Part shown: positions 36,928 to 45,587 of the stretch, piece after piece | How the letters are laid out: each line of letters begins with the position of its first letter | Position numbering within the stretch: position 1 is the first letter of the stretch | Translations under genes and position numbers: made by a program | Assembly (NCBI RefSeq): GCF_002847305.1 | Contig: NZ_CP025408.1 | Coordinates: forward strand, 3,555,001 to 3,619,000 | Direction of reading: 5' to 3' | DNA length: 64,000 bases | DNA from: Paracoccus tegillarcae | Lineage (GTDB): Bacteria > Pseudomonadota > Alphaproteobacteria > Rhodobacterales > Rhodobacteraceae | Notes under the pieces: model-generated | What the model saw: only the letters and a program-made list of their open reading frames with translations | Told to the model about the DNA's origin: nothing | Database searches by the model: none

Positions 36928-36941
36928 AGTTAGCGGTCACA
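36928..36941. promoter_or_regulatory. LacI-type operator-like element upstream of eda
   Basis: AGTTAGCGGTCACA resembles a LacI-family operator of the TGTTAGCGNTAACA type; similar sequences precede bglA (46927) and mdh (56146). It lies 76-89 bp before the eda ATG. The match is imperfect. Confidence 0.35.
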
Positions 36942-37016
36942 TTATCGATCTTAGACCCTTGCATCACCCGGCCAGCACGGGCAATTTGCGCCCTAATCCC
37001 ATCCAAGAGGTGCGCC

Positions 37017-37661
37017 ATGACCCCGCAAGAGCAATCGCAAAAATCGCGTGCATTGTGCGACTTGTCCCCGGTTATCCCGGTAATCGTGATAAATGACGCG
37101 ACCAAGGCCGCCGATCTGGCGAGCGCGCTGGTGACGGGCGGAACCCCGGTTCTGGAGGTCACGCTGCGCACCGAGGGCGCGCTGGACGCCATTCAGGCAA
37201 TGAGCAAGGTCGAGGGTGGCCATGTCGGCGCCGGCACCGTCCTGACGCCAGACGACGCGCGCCGCGCCAAGGATGCGGGCGCGACCTTTGCGGTATCGCC
37301 GGGCCTGACCGATCAACTAATCCAGGCCTGTTGCGATCTTGACCTGCCGCTGCTGCCCGGATGTGTGACCGCATCCGAAATCATGCGGGCCATGGATGCG
37401 GGTTACGATATGCTGAAATTCTTCCCCGCCGAGGCGGTGGGCGGCGCACCCGCGCTGAAATCGCTGGCCGGCCCGTTGCCGCGTGCGCATTTCTGTCCGA
37501 CGGGCGGGGTCACGCCCGACAATGCGATTGACTATCTGCGCCTGCCCAATGTGGTCTGCGTCGGCGGCAGCTGGATCGTGACGGATGCCGATGTCAGCGC
37601 CGGCAACTGGCACGCGATCGAAGGCCGCGCTCGCACCGCATCCAGTCTTCGCCGCGGGTAG
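37017..37661 (+). CDS. eda: 2-Keto-3-deoxy-6-phosphogluconate aldolase
   Basis: Entner-Doudoroff aldolase splitting KDPG into pyruvate and glyceraldehyde-3-phosphate. It has 214 residues with the catalytic glutamate in TPVLEVTLRT, the Schiff-base lysine in YDMLKFFPAE and the phosphate-binding FCPTGGV. ATG 37017 follows AAGAGG. The edd gene is not adjacent; an MFS transporter starts 2 nt after the stop, suggesting cotranscription. Confidence 0.95.
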   Translation: MTPQEQSQKSRALCDLSPVIPVIVINDATKAADLASALVTGGTPVLEVTLRTEGALDAIQAMSKVEGGHVGAGTVLTPDDARRAKDAGATFAVSPGLTDQLIQACCDLDLPLLPGCVTASEIMRAMDAGYDMLKFFPAEAVGGAPALKSLAGPLPRAHFCPTGGVTPDNAIDYLRLPNVVCVGGSWIVTDADVSAGNWHAIEGRARTASSLRRG

Positions 37662-37663
37662 AT

Positions 37664-38854
37664 ATGGACCGGGCCAGACGCAATGTCGCGGTGCTGGTCG
37701 CCGCGCAGGCGATCCTTGGTGCGCAACTGCCCATCAACTTCATCATCGGCGGTTTGGCCGGGCAGATCCTTGCACCCAATCCCTGCATCGCAACGCTGCC
37801 GATCTCACTGATCATCCTCGGCTCGGCCCTGTCGGCGCGTCCGCTGGCAGGTTTCATGCAACGTCACGGCCGCCGCCCCGGCTTTATTCTGGCGGTGATG
37901 GTCGGCGCTCTGGGCGCGCTGGTTCAGGCCACCGGGCTTTGGCAGGGCTCGTTCGTCCTGTTCTGCGCGGGCTCTCTGCTGACCGGCGTCTATATGGCGG
38001 CGCATGGGTTTTACCGCTTTGCGGCCACCGATACCGCGCCGCCCGAATTCGAGGCGCGCGCGATCAGTTGGGTCATGGCAGGCGGATTGGCCGCAGCGGT
38101 CATAGGACCGGCACTGGTGCGCTGGACCACCGGCGTCACGGCTGTGCCATTTCTGGCCAGCTATGCGGTTATCGTGCTCTTGAACCTGCTGGGGCCGATC
38201 CTCTTCGCCTTTCTCGATATCCCGCGCCCAGAGGTCGAAAAGACCGAAGGCGCGCAGGGTCGCCCGCTATCCGAAATCCTGCGCATCCCGCATGTCGCCG
38301 TCGCCATGATCTGCGGTATGGTCGCCTATTCGCTGATGAACCTTGTCATGACCTCGACGCCGCTGGCCGTGGTTGGCTGCGGCTTTGCGCCTGAAAATGC
38401 CGCCGATATCGTCAGCGCGCATGTGCTGGCCATGTACGCGCCATCCTTTTTCACCGGCGCGCTGATCAACCGTTTTGGCCCGGTGCGCATCGTGGCCATC
38501 GGCATGGCGATCCTGATGTCAGCCGGTCTGGTCGGATTGTCGGGCGTCGAGTTGCCGAATTTCTTCGGCGCACTCATCCTGTTGGGGATCGGCTGGAATT
38601 TCGGCTATATCGGCGCCACGGCCATGCTGACACGCGCCCATCGCCCCGAAGAGCGCGGCCGGGTTCAGGGCATCAATGATCTGTTCGTCTTTGGCTGCGT
38701 TTTCATCGCATCGCTGTCGTCTGGCGGGCTGATGAACTGCTCGGGCGGCACACCGCAAGCCGGTTGGAACGCGGTTAACCTGGCGATGGTGCCGTTCCTG
38801 GTGCTGGCAGGCGCGGCCCTGATCTGGCTTATGCGGCAGCGCCGTCTGGCCTGA
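37664..38854 (+). CDS. MFS transporter
   Basis: A 396-residue major facilitator with about 12 hydrophobic segments. The conserved loop 2-3 reads GFMQRHGRRPGFILA, the usual GxLxDRxGRR variant. Translation starts 2 nt after the eda stop, so the two are probably one transcript. Export or import of a sugar acid would suit the context, but nothing in the sequence identifies a substrate. Confidence 0.87.
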   Translation: MDRARRNVAVLVAAQAILGAQLPINFIIGGLAGQILAPNPCIATLPISLIILGSALSARPLAGFMQRHGRRPGFILAVMVGALGALVQATGLWQGSFVLFCAGSLLTGVYMAAHGFYRFAATDTAPPEFEARAISWVMAGGLAAAVIGPALVRWTTGVTAVPFLASYAVIVLLNLLGPILFAFLDIPRPEVEKTEGAQGRPLSEILRIPHVAVAMICGMVAYSLMNLVMTSTPLAVVGCGFAPENAADIVSAHVLAMYAPSFFTGALINRFGPVRIVAIGMAILMSAGLVGLSGVELPNFFGALILLGIGWNFGYIGATAMLTRAHRPEERGRVQGINDLFVFGCVFIASLSSGGLMNCSGGTPQAGWNAVNLAMVPFLVLAGAALIWLMRQRRLA

Positions 38855-38864
38855 AAAACCTGAC

Positions 38865-38910
38865 AGCGCCGCGTGCGGGCTGCGCCTGAAAGGCGCGAAT
38901 GCGCGGCGCT
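38865..38910 (-). terminator. Inverted repeat between MFS and peptidoglycan-binding genes
   Basis: AGCGCCGCG (38865-38873) pairs with CGCGGCGCT (38902-38910), enclosing a second small stem. On the minus strand a TTTTT run follows 7-8 nt downstream; it overlaps the stop of the minus-strand gene. Possible shared terminator for the convergent genes. Confidence 0.45.
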
Positions 38911-40366
38911 AGTTGCCCTGCGCCGCCTCATCCTCGCTGACGATTTGCGGCGCGGCAACCTCTGGCTCCGCGGCCTCTGACTGTGGATCATTGGCGGCAG
39001 GTCCGGTGCGGGCAAAGCTGTCCGACAGCTCGGCGGCAAGCCGGCTCTGGCTGGCCTCGTCATTTGTGGGCCAGATCAGAACAAAGCCCTCGGCGCGGCC
39101 ATCGACGACGCGTCCCTCGGCGTGGGAAATGTGGGAATCGTTGCGACCGTCCAATGTGATGGCACCCGGCCTGACATCGCGGCGCGGCTTTGGCACCCAG
39201 CCAAGCGCAATTACCAGCCCCGACAGGTCCACCAGTTCCTGCTGACCGCCCGGCTGACTGAACAGGATCAGCGCCGCGCCAGACCCGTCACTGGGGCCAT
39301 AGATCGACAGGGCGCGTTCATTGAAATCAAACGCCAGCTTGTCCAGCGGCGCGGTCACAGACAGGCCGGTATGCGGATCATCAAGCTGTGCCAGACCCAT
39401 TTCGTCACGCCAGTCCGCCCGCCGCTCGATCAGCCGCAGCATCGCCGTCGCGGGATCGGGCGACAGCCGCTGCCCGACAATCTCGGCGTTGATCGCAGCG
39501 CGCGTCTTGGGGCCGGTGCGACCATCGATGGAGCCTTCGTAGTGGCCTGCCCACCGCAACGCGCGCTGAACCTCGTCCAGCGGCGGCATCTCGGCGGATT
39601 GTTCGGGCCCGTCGGGCAAATCAGGTGCGGCACCGGGCACAACAGCTGTGCCCATTTCGGCGGTTGTCGCCGTAAACGCATCGCCCGGCGCGGCATCGGC
39701 CGCCTTGAACATACTCAGCCATTGGGTTGCGGTCTCTTCCTTCAACGGCCCCAACCCGATGGCAAACCAGTCATTGGGCAACTGCCAAAGCCCCACATCA
39801 GGAAAGGTTTCGCGCCAGGTGACCAATGCCGCATCGGCCTCGGCCCGGTCCTGAAACGCCTCAAGGCGCATATAGTGGTCAGGTGCCATCGCCGCAGGCG
39901 GCGGTGCGCCAAGCGGGTTCAGGTCCATGTCCATGCTGGGCACGGTGACCGTCGCGGGCTGATCGTTGGCCGGCGCCTCCGCAGGCGTCGGGTCGGCGTC
40001 AGTTCCGTCAGCGTCAGCCTGGTCCGGTTCGGCCAGATCCGGCTCAACCGCCGGCGCCACCGTCAGCGCGACATCGCGGCCCGGCTCGGCCAGAAAGCTG
40101 TCGCCGGGTATCTTGCCCTCGGATTTCAACTGTTCGATCCGCAAGGCGGCCTCAGCGGGCGACATCGGCCCAAGCGCAATGCCGGTCCAGCCGCGCGGCA
40201 AAGGAAAGGTCACCACATCATCGAATTGCGCCTTCCAGCCTTCGACCGCCTCTGCTGTCGCAGCGGGTCCCCGTTTCGCCTCGATGCGGATAACGGCCTG
40301 ACCGTCCTGCGCCAGTGCCGCGACCGGCAGAAAGCCCGCCAGAAGAAATCCGTGAATGCGCCGCAT
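38909..40366 (-). CDS. Secreted protein with two SPOR-like repeats and a peptidoglycan-binding domain
   Basis: A 485-residue exported protein. MRRIHGFLLAGFLPVAALAQ is a Sec signal peptide. Two internal repeats follow (about 22-92 and 163-235), sharing the pattern W...F.DV..W/F.LP..W..I.LGP....A, reminiscent of SPOR domains. A Pro/Asp/Ala-rich linker separates them. At about 262-305 VQRALRWAGHYEGSIDGRTGPKTRAAI is a PG_binding_1 module. The rest is a beta-rich domain of unknown type and an acidic tail. ATG 40366 with GAGGTCGG upstream fixes the start; a longer frame reaching into glyQ is spurious. It is divergent from glyQ. The role is probably cell-wall sensing or remodelling. Confidence 0.8.
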   Translation of the reverse strand: MRRIHGFLLAGFLPVAALAQDGQAVIRIEAKRGPAATAEAVEGWKAQFDDVVTFPLPRGWTGIALGPMSPAEAALRIEQLKSEGKIPGDSFLAEPGRDVALTVAPAVEPDLAEPDQADADGTDADPTPAEAPANDQPATVTVPSMDMDLNPLGAPPPAAMAPDHYMRLEAFQDRAEADAALVTWRETFPDVGLWQLPNDWFAIGLGPLKEETATQWLSMFKAADAAPGDAFTATTAEMGTAVVPGAAPDLPDGPEQSAEMPPLDEVQRALRWAGHYEGSIDGRTGPKTRAAINAEIVGQRLSPDPATAMLRLIERRADWRDEMGLAQLDDPHTGLSVTAPLDKLAFDFNERALSIYGPSDGSGAALILFSQPGGQQELVDLSGLVIALGWVPKPRRDVRPGAITLDGRNDSHISHAEGRVVDGRAEGFVLIWPTNDEASQSRLAAELSDSFARTGPAANDPQSEAAEPEVAAPQIVSEDEAAQGN

Positions 40367-40450
40367 AAGCCGACCTCGCAATTGACCCTGTCCCTGCCCG
40401 CGCCTAGAAGGCGCAGGGCGTTTGCCTGATCTATCCAAAAGGTGTGTCAT

Positions 40451-41380
40451 ATGACCAGCCCCAACCGACCCCGCAGCTTTCAGGAAATCATCCTTCGACT
40501 GCAAAACTACTGGGCCGCGACGGGCTGCGCCATCCTTCAACCCTATGATATGGAGGTCGGCGCGGGCACATTTCACCCGGCGACCACCCTGCGCAGCCTT
40601 GGCGCGCGGCCCTGGGCTGCGGCCTATGTGCAGCCCTCGCGCCGCCCTACGGATGGGCGCTACGGTGAAAACCCCAACCGTCTGCAGCATTATTATCAAT
40701 ATCAGGTGATCATCAAACCGTCGCCCCCCGATCTGCAGGACCTCTATCTGGGCAGCCTGCGCGCCATCGGTCTGGACCCGATGATCCACGATGTCCGCTT
40801 TGTCGAGGATGACTGGGAAAGCCCGACCCTTGGTGCCTGGGGCCTTGGGTGGGAGGTCTGGTGCGACGGCATGGAGGTCAGCCAGTTCACCTATTTCCAG
40901 CAGGTCGGCGGGCATGACTGCCGCCCCGTCTCGGGAGAGCTGACCTATGGGCTGGAACGTCTGGCCATGTATATTCTGGCGGTCGAACATGTCATGGACA
41001 TGCCGTTCAATGATCCCGACAGCCCGATCCCGCTGAGCTACGGCGATATCTTCCTGCAGACCGAGCAGGAATATTCGCGCTGGAATTTCGATCAGGTCGA
41101 TACGGACATGCTGTTCCAGCACTTCAAGGATGCCGAGGATGAATGCGCCCGTATCCTTGCCGCAGCCGAAAAAGACAGCGCCGGTCGCCGCATTCCGATG
41201 GCACATCCCGCCTATGATCAGGCGATCAAGGCCAGCCATATCTTCAACTTGCTGGACGCGCGCGGCGTTATCAGCGTCACCGAACGTCAGGCCTATATCG
41301 GCCGCGTCCGCACGCTGGCCAAGGCCTGCGCCGATCTGTTCCTGACCACCAATGCTGCGCGCGCAGACGAGGCCGCATGA
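40451..41380 (+). CDS. glyQ: Glycyl-tRNA synthetase alpha subunit
   Basis: Catalytic subunit of the bacterial (alpha-beta)2 glycyl-tRNA synthetase, 309 residues. [18 protein letters not shown] at the N-terminus and [20 protein letters not shown] (motif 2 region) are highly conserved in GlyQ. ATG 40451 has AAAAGGTG upstream; a GTG nine bases earlier is less likely. The stop overlaps the next gene's ATG by 4 nt. Confidence 0.97.
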   Translation: MTSPNRPRSFQEIILRLQNYWAATGCAILQPYDMEVGAGTFHPATTLRSLGARPWAAAYVQPSRRPTDGRYGENPNRLQHYYQYQVIIKPSPPDLQDLYLGSLRAIGLDPMIHDVRFVEDDWESPTLGAWGLGWEVWCDGMEVSQFTYFQQVGGHDCRPVSGELTYGLERLAMYILAVEHVMDMPFNDPDSPIPLSYGDIFLQTEQEYSRWNFDQVDTDMLFQHFKDAEDECARILAAAEKDSAGRRIPMAHPAYDQAIKASHIFNLLDARGVISVTERQAYIGRVRTLAKACADLFLTTNAARADEAA

Positions 41381-41865
41381 ACTGGGGTAAAGTTGCCATT
41401 GTATCCATTTTTGTTGCCGCCATCGCGACAGGCGCGGGGGTCTGGTACGCGCAGGAATACGGCTATTACGAAAACATCGACCCCGCCGGGCCGGATGCAA
41501 TCGTAACGGCGACATCGGCGGCTGATGGCGAACAGACCGATCTGCCGGTTGCGGATTTTCAGGGAATCAACGGCACTTCATCGCCGATCCGCTGGCGCGC
41601 CTGCTTCCAGCTGACAGAACAGCCGCTGCCCGACAGTCTGACGCCCTATGCGGGCGCGACGCCGCTGAACGCGCCGGGCTGGTTCGACTGCTTCGATGCC
41701 GAACAGATCGGCGATGACCTTGCCAGCGGCGCGGCCACCGCCGTGCTTGGCCAGGCCGATATCCGCCCCGATGTGGACCGCGTCCTGGCGATCTATCCCG
41801 ATGGCCGCGCCTTTGGCTGGCACCAATATCTCGACAAGACCCCGGAACGCGGAGTGATGGACTGA
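41377..41865 (+). CDS. Membrane-anchored DUF6446-like protein between glyQ and glyS
   Basis: A 162-residue protein with one N-terminal transmembrane segment (about 7-25) and a periplasmic-looking domain with two cysteines (RWRACFQL and [10 protein letters not shown]) that could pair. It matches a family regularly found between glyQ and glyS in Rhodobacteraceae (I recall DUF6446). It overlaps glyQ (ATGA) and glyS (TGATG), so all three are translationally coupled. Why a membrane protein is locked between two synthetase subunits is not known. Confidence 0.8.
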   Translation: MNWGKVAIVSIFVAAIATGAGVWYAQEYGYYENIDPAGPDAIVTATSAADGEQTDLPVADFQGINGTSSPIRWRACFQLTEQPLPDSLTPYAGATPLNAPGWFDCFDAEQIGDDLASGAATAVLGQADIRPDVDRVLAIYPDGRAFGWHQYLDKTPERGVMD

Positions 41866-44105
41866 TGCCCGACCTGCTGATCGAACTTTTCTCCGAGGAA
41901 ATCCCGGCCCGGATGCAGGCCCGCGCCCGTGCCGACCTGAAGAAACTGGTCACCGATGGGCTGGTCGAGGCCGGTCTGACCTATGCCAGCGCCGGTGCCT
42001 TTTCCACGCCGCGCCGCCTGACCCTGACCGTCGAAGGGCTGAACGATCACAGCCCGACCACGCGCGAGGAACGCAAAGGCCCCCGCACCGACGCCCCCGA
42101 AAAGGCGCTGGAGGGGTTCTTGCGGTCCACCGGCCTGACCAAAGATCAGTTGCAGGCGCGCGACGACAAGAAAGGCCAGGTCTGGTTCGCCACCATCGAG
42201 AAACCGGGCCGCGCGGCAGCCGAAATCGTGGCCGAGGTGCTGGAAGCCACCATCCGCAATTTTCCTTGGCCCAAATCCATGCGTTGGGGAACGGGCTCCC
42301 TGCGTTGGGTCCGCCCGCTGCATTCGATCCTCTGCATCCTGAGTGACGAGGCCGGCGCAACCGTCGTGCCGCTGACCGTGGACGGCATCACCGCGGGCGA
42401 CAGCACGCGCGGCCACCGTTTCATGGCACCCGACGCGCTGACCGTCACCGGCTTTGACGACTACGCAGCCAAATTGCGCCGCGCCCATGTCATGCTGGAC
42501 AGCGACGAACGCGCCCAGGCCATCGCGCAAGAGGCCCAGAACCTCGCCTTTGCGCGCGGATGGGAAATCGTCACCGATGACGCGCTGCTGGCAGAGGTCG
42601 CGGGCCTTGTCGAATGGCCCGTGCCGCTGATGGGCGTGATCGAGGACCGCTTTCTGGACCTGCCCCCCGAAGTGCTGCAAACCAGCATGAAGGAACACCA
42701 GAAATTCTTCTCGGCCCGCAACCCGAAAACCGGCCGGATCGAGGGCTTTGTCACCGTCGCCAATATCGAAACGCCCGATGACGGCGAAACCATCCTTGCG
42801 GGCAACCAGAAGGTGCTGGCCGCGCGCCTGTCGGACGCCGTGTTCTTCTGGGAAAACGACCTGCGCGAGGCGCAATCGGGCATGGAAAACTGGGCCGAGG
42901 GCCTGAAATCCGTGACCTTCCACAACCTGCTGGGCTCGCAGGCCGACCGTGTGGAGCGCATCGCGGCACTGGCCCGCGAAATCGCGCCGCTGGTCGGCGC
43001 AGACCCCGACCAAGCCGAGGAAGCCGCGCGGCTGGCCAAGCTGGACCTGCGCAGCGCCATGGTCGGTGAGTTTCCCGAACTGCAAGGCACGATGGGGCGG
43101 TATTATGCGCTGGCGGCAGGCTATCCCGACGCCGTCGCCGATGCTGCGCGGGATCACTATTCTCCGCTTGGCCCGTCCGATGATGTGCCAACCGAGCCAG
43201 TCTCTGTCGCCGTCGCACTGGCCGACAAAATCGACACGCTGACAGGGTTCTGGGCGATTGATGAAAAGCCGACGGGGTCAAAGGATCCGTTTGCGCTCCG
43301 GCGGGCGGCTTTGGGCGTAACTCGGTTGATCCTTGAAAATCAACTGCGTGTTGGCTTGAAGCGGGCATTTGATCGTTCGTTTTATAGACACGATTGCCAA
43401 GTATTCGATAAGGCTGCAGATGAACGCGCCGACTCCTATACAGAGTTGCGTGACCTTTTGATCCAAACGGACCTGCAACAAACATTCAAGTCCGTTGCTT
43501 CAGAGGCGCTTTGGGAGCAAATATGCGAACAGCATCCCTTGAAAGCGCCATTAGGTTTCTTCGAAGAGCATCCGCTCTCATCCGACCTCATCTCCTTCCT
43601 ACACGACCGCCTCAAGGTCTATCTCCGCGACCAGGGCATCCGCCACGACATCATCGACGCGGTGCTGGCGCAGCCCGGCAATGACGACCTCGTGCAGGTC
43701 GTGAACCGCGCCACCGCGCTGAACGACATGATGAAGACCGATGATGGCCAAAACCTGACCCAGGGCCTGAAACGCGCCAGCAACATCCTCGCGCAGGCCG
43801 AGGAAAAGGACGGCGTGGAATACAGCTTTGGCGCGGATGAGAAATTCGCGGAAACCGATTCCGAACGCGCGCTGTTTGCCGCGCTGGATCAGGCCGAACC
43901 GGCGATCAAAAAGGCCGTCGCCGGCGAAGACTTCCCCGCCGCCATGACCGCCATCGCCCATCTGCGCGGCCCGATTGATCGGTTCTTTGACGATGTGCAG
44001 GTCAATTCCGACAATCAGATCCTGCGCCGGAACCGTCTGAACCTGCTGTCACGCATCCGCAGCATCGGCCGCGAGATCGCGGATTTTCCGGCAATCGAAG
44101 GCTGA
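41865..44105 (+). CDS. glyS: Glycyl-tRNA synthetase beta subunit
   Basis: tRNA-binding subunit of glycyl-tRNA synthetase, 746 residues. [18 protein letters not shown] is the standard start, followed by the B3/4-like and HD-type regions (EHQKFFSARNP, LTGFWAIDEKPTGSKDPFALRRAALGV) and the C-terminal anticodon-binding DALR-type region (VNRATALNDMMK, NRLNLLSRIR). Between the HD-type region and RLKVYLRDQGIRHD there is a segment of about 85 residues with unusual composition (see separate entry). The ATG overlaps the upstream stop as TGATG. Confidence 0.96.
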   Translation: MPDLLIELFSEEIPARMQARARADLKKLVTDGLVEAGLTYASAGAFSTPRRLTLTVEGLNDHSPTTREERKGPRTDAPEKALEGFLRSTGLTKDQLQARDDKKGQVWFATIEKPGRAAAEIVAEVLEATIRNFPWPKSMRWGTGSLRWVRPLHSILCILSDEAGATVVPLTVDGITAGDSTRGHRFMAPDALTVTGFDDYAAKLRRAHVMLDSDERAQAIAQEAQNLAFARGWEIVTDDALLAEVAGLVEWPVPLMGVIEDRFLDLPPEVLQTSMKEHQKFFSARNPKTGRIEGFVTVANIETPDDGETILAGNQKVLAARLSDAVFFWENDLREAQSGMENWAEGLKSVTFHNLLGSQADRVERIAALAREIAPLVGADPDQAEEAARLAKLDLRSAMVGEFPELQGTMGRYYALAAGYPDAVADAARDHYSPLGPSDDVPTEPVSVAVALADKIDTLTGFWAIDEKPTGSKDPFALRRAALGVTRLILENQLRVGLKRAFDRSFYRHDCQVFDKAADERADSYTELRDLLIQTDLQQTFKSVASEALWEQICEQHPLKAPLGFFEEHPLSSDLISFLHDRLKVYLRDQGIRHDIIDAVLAQPGNDDLVQVVNRATALNDMMKTDDGQNLTQGLKRASNILAQAEEKDGVEYSFGADEKFAETDSERALFAALDQAEPAIKKAVAGEDFPAAMTAIAHLRGPIDRFFDDVQVNSDNQILRRNRLNLLSRIRSIGREIADFPAIEG
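43321..43560 (+). other. Low-GC, atypical-codon segment inside glyS
   Basis: By direct count 114 of 240 bases are G or C (47.5%), against 36 of 60 at 43201-43260 and 42 of 60 at 43621-43680. Codons such as TTA, ATA, AGA and many T-ending codons appear here that are rare in the flanks. The frame stays open. It encodes a stretch of GlyS that lies between conserved blocks and is rich in Phe, Asp, Glu and Gln, suggesting an acquired or rapidly evolving insertion. Confidence 0.75.
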
Positions 44106-44316
44106 GGCAGCACCCGAACCGAACTGAATCATAGCCCAAGGTCGATGTCCCGAGGCGAACAAATTGTCTTTTCGGTCAATTGCATTGGTCCGAACGCCAA
44201 ATACCTTTGCTCGGTTAGCACTTTTGAAATAACCTTTGCTTCACAGTGCCATAGGCCAGAAACCTAACGAATCATCGACTGCACAATCTGCAGCTTGGTG
44301 GAAACAGCGAGTGCCA
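44106..44316. other. Intergenic region before the Hint-domain gene
   Basis: A 211-bp stretch, noticeably more AT-rich than the neighbours, that probably carries the promoter of the Hint gene. No clear terminator for glyS or small gene is visible. Confidence 0.4.
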
Positions 44317-45543
44317 ATGCCGACCTACACGCCCACCTATATCCATCTTGGCAACACTCCGACCCTGTTCAACGCCGATTACAGCACCGGCAGCGCAACC
44401 AGCCTGGCCGAGGCCAACGCATTCGCCAGCACCAATCTGACTTATGACGCCTCTGAGATGCAGGGGGTGCAGATCAGCGCCGACAGTACCAACGCCTTCA
44501 ATATCGAGCGCGGCTCTTCGCTGATCGACTATACGATCCAGCAATATGACGCGAATGGCGACCCGATCTCATCAACCGACGTCGAAAACGTGGTGTATGC
44601 TGGTCATATCGTCATGGATATCACGGTCGCGACGCAGCGCCTGTCAGCCGACGGAACGATGATCGAGGACGGCCCCGACGTCGATCTGCGCGCCGTCGTC
44701 ATCCAGATGTCCAACGGCGACATGTTTGTCCGCCCCTATTATCTGGACGTCCAGATCTGGGAGGACACGCTGAACGAATACGGCATTGCCGAGATCGCGC
44801 TGAACAACGTGCACACGTTTACCGATGGCACGGACCCGGACACGAATACGGATCGCGGCGTTGGCGGATTGAACGGCGAGGCGTCCTTTCCTCCGCGGTT
44901 TGTCGGCAAGCTGGACGAACCTGTGCCCTGCTTTGCCGCGGGAACACTGATCGACACGCCCACCGGCCCGGTACCCGTCGAAACGCTGGAAATCGGCTCG
45001 CTGGTGATGACACGCGATCATGGCGCACAGCCGGTGCACTGGATCGCGCGCAAACTGCTGGACGCCGCCGAACTGACCCGGCGCTCGCATTTGCACCCGA
45101 TCCGCATCAGCCCCGGCGCATTGGGCGATGGCACCCCGACCACCGATCTGGTCGTCTCGCCGCAGCACCGGGTGCTGGTTCGGTCGCCGATCGCACAGAG
45201 GATGTTTGGCACCGCAGAGGTTCTTGTCGCTGCCAAGGCGCTGGTTGGTGTCGATGGCGTTGCCGTCGCGGATGACATCAAGCAGGTCGAGTATGTGCAC
45301 TTCCTGCTGCAGCAGCACGAGGTGGTCATCGCCAACGGCGCGCTGACGGAATCGCTGTATCTGGGCCCCGAGGCGATCAAGGCCATCGGCCAGAAGGCAA
45401 TCGACGAATTGTTGTCCATCTTTCCTGAACTGAGCGATCAGCACGATGCGCCGACCCCGGCGCGGCCTCTGATCTCGGTCCATCGGGCGAAGGGGCTGGC
45501 GCGGCGCCATCAGAAGAACAGCAAGGGTCTGATCGGCCAGTAG
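44317..45543 (+). CDS. Hint (hedgehog/intein) domain-containing protein
   Basis: A 408-residue protein. The N-terminal about 200 residues are acidic, Thr/Asn-rich and calcium-binding-protein-like, without a signal peptide (MPTYTPTYIHLGNTPTLFNAD). From Cys205 the Hint domain begins: CFAAGTLIDTPTGPVPVETL, then MTRDHGAQPVHWI, VVSPQHRVLV and VEYVHFLLQQHEVVIANG. Alphaproteobacterial proteins of this form are thought to be type I secretion substrates with autoproteolytic potential. A C-terminal basic tail follows. The conserved first Cys is present; the downstream His/Asn needed for full splicing is not obvious. No secretion genes are nearby. Confidence 0.85.
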   Translation: MPTYTPTYIHLGNTPTLFNADYSTGSATSLAEANAFASTNLTYDASEMQGVQISADSTNAFNIERGSSLIDYTIQQYDANGDPISSTDVENVVYAGHIVMDITVATQRLSADGTMIEDGPDVDLRAVVIQMSNGDMFVRPYYLDVQIWEDTLNEYGIAEIALNNVHTFTDGTDPDTNTDRGVGGLNGEASFPPRFVGKLDEPVPCFAAGTLIDTPTGPVPVETLEIGSLVMTRDHGAQPVHWIARKLLDAAELTRRSHLHPIRISPGALGDGTPTTDLVVSPQHRVLVRSPIAQRMFGTAEVLVAAKALVGVDGVAVADDIKQVEYVHFLLQQHEVVIANGALTESLYLGPEAIKAIGQKAIDELLSIFPELSDQHDAPTPARPLISVHRAKGLARRHQKNSKGLIGQ

Positions 45544-45587
45544 ATCGCCCCCTGTGTCGCGCAGCACCTATTTGCCATGCTGTTCGT

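Noticed and set aside
38909-41515. 868-codon reading of the minus-strand peptidoglycan-binding gene
   Set aside because: The extra N-terminal part is antisense to glyQ; a signal peptide with a good ribosome site starts at 40366.
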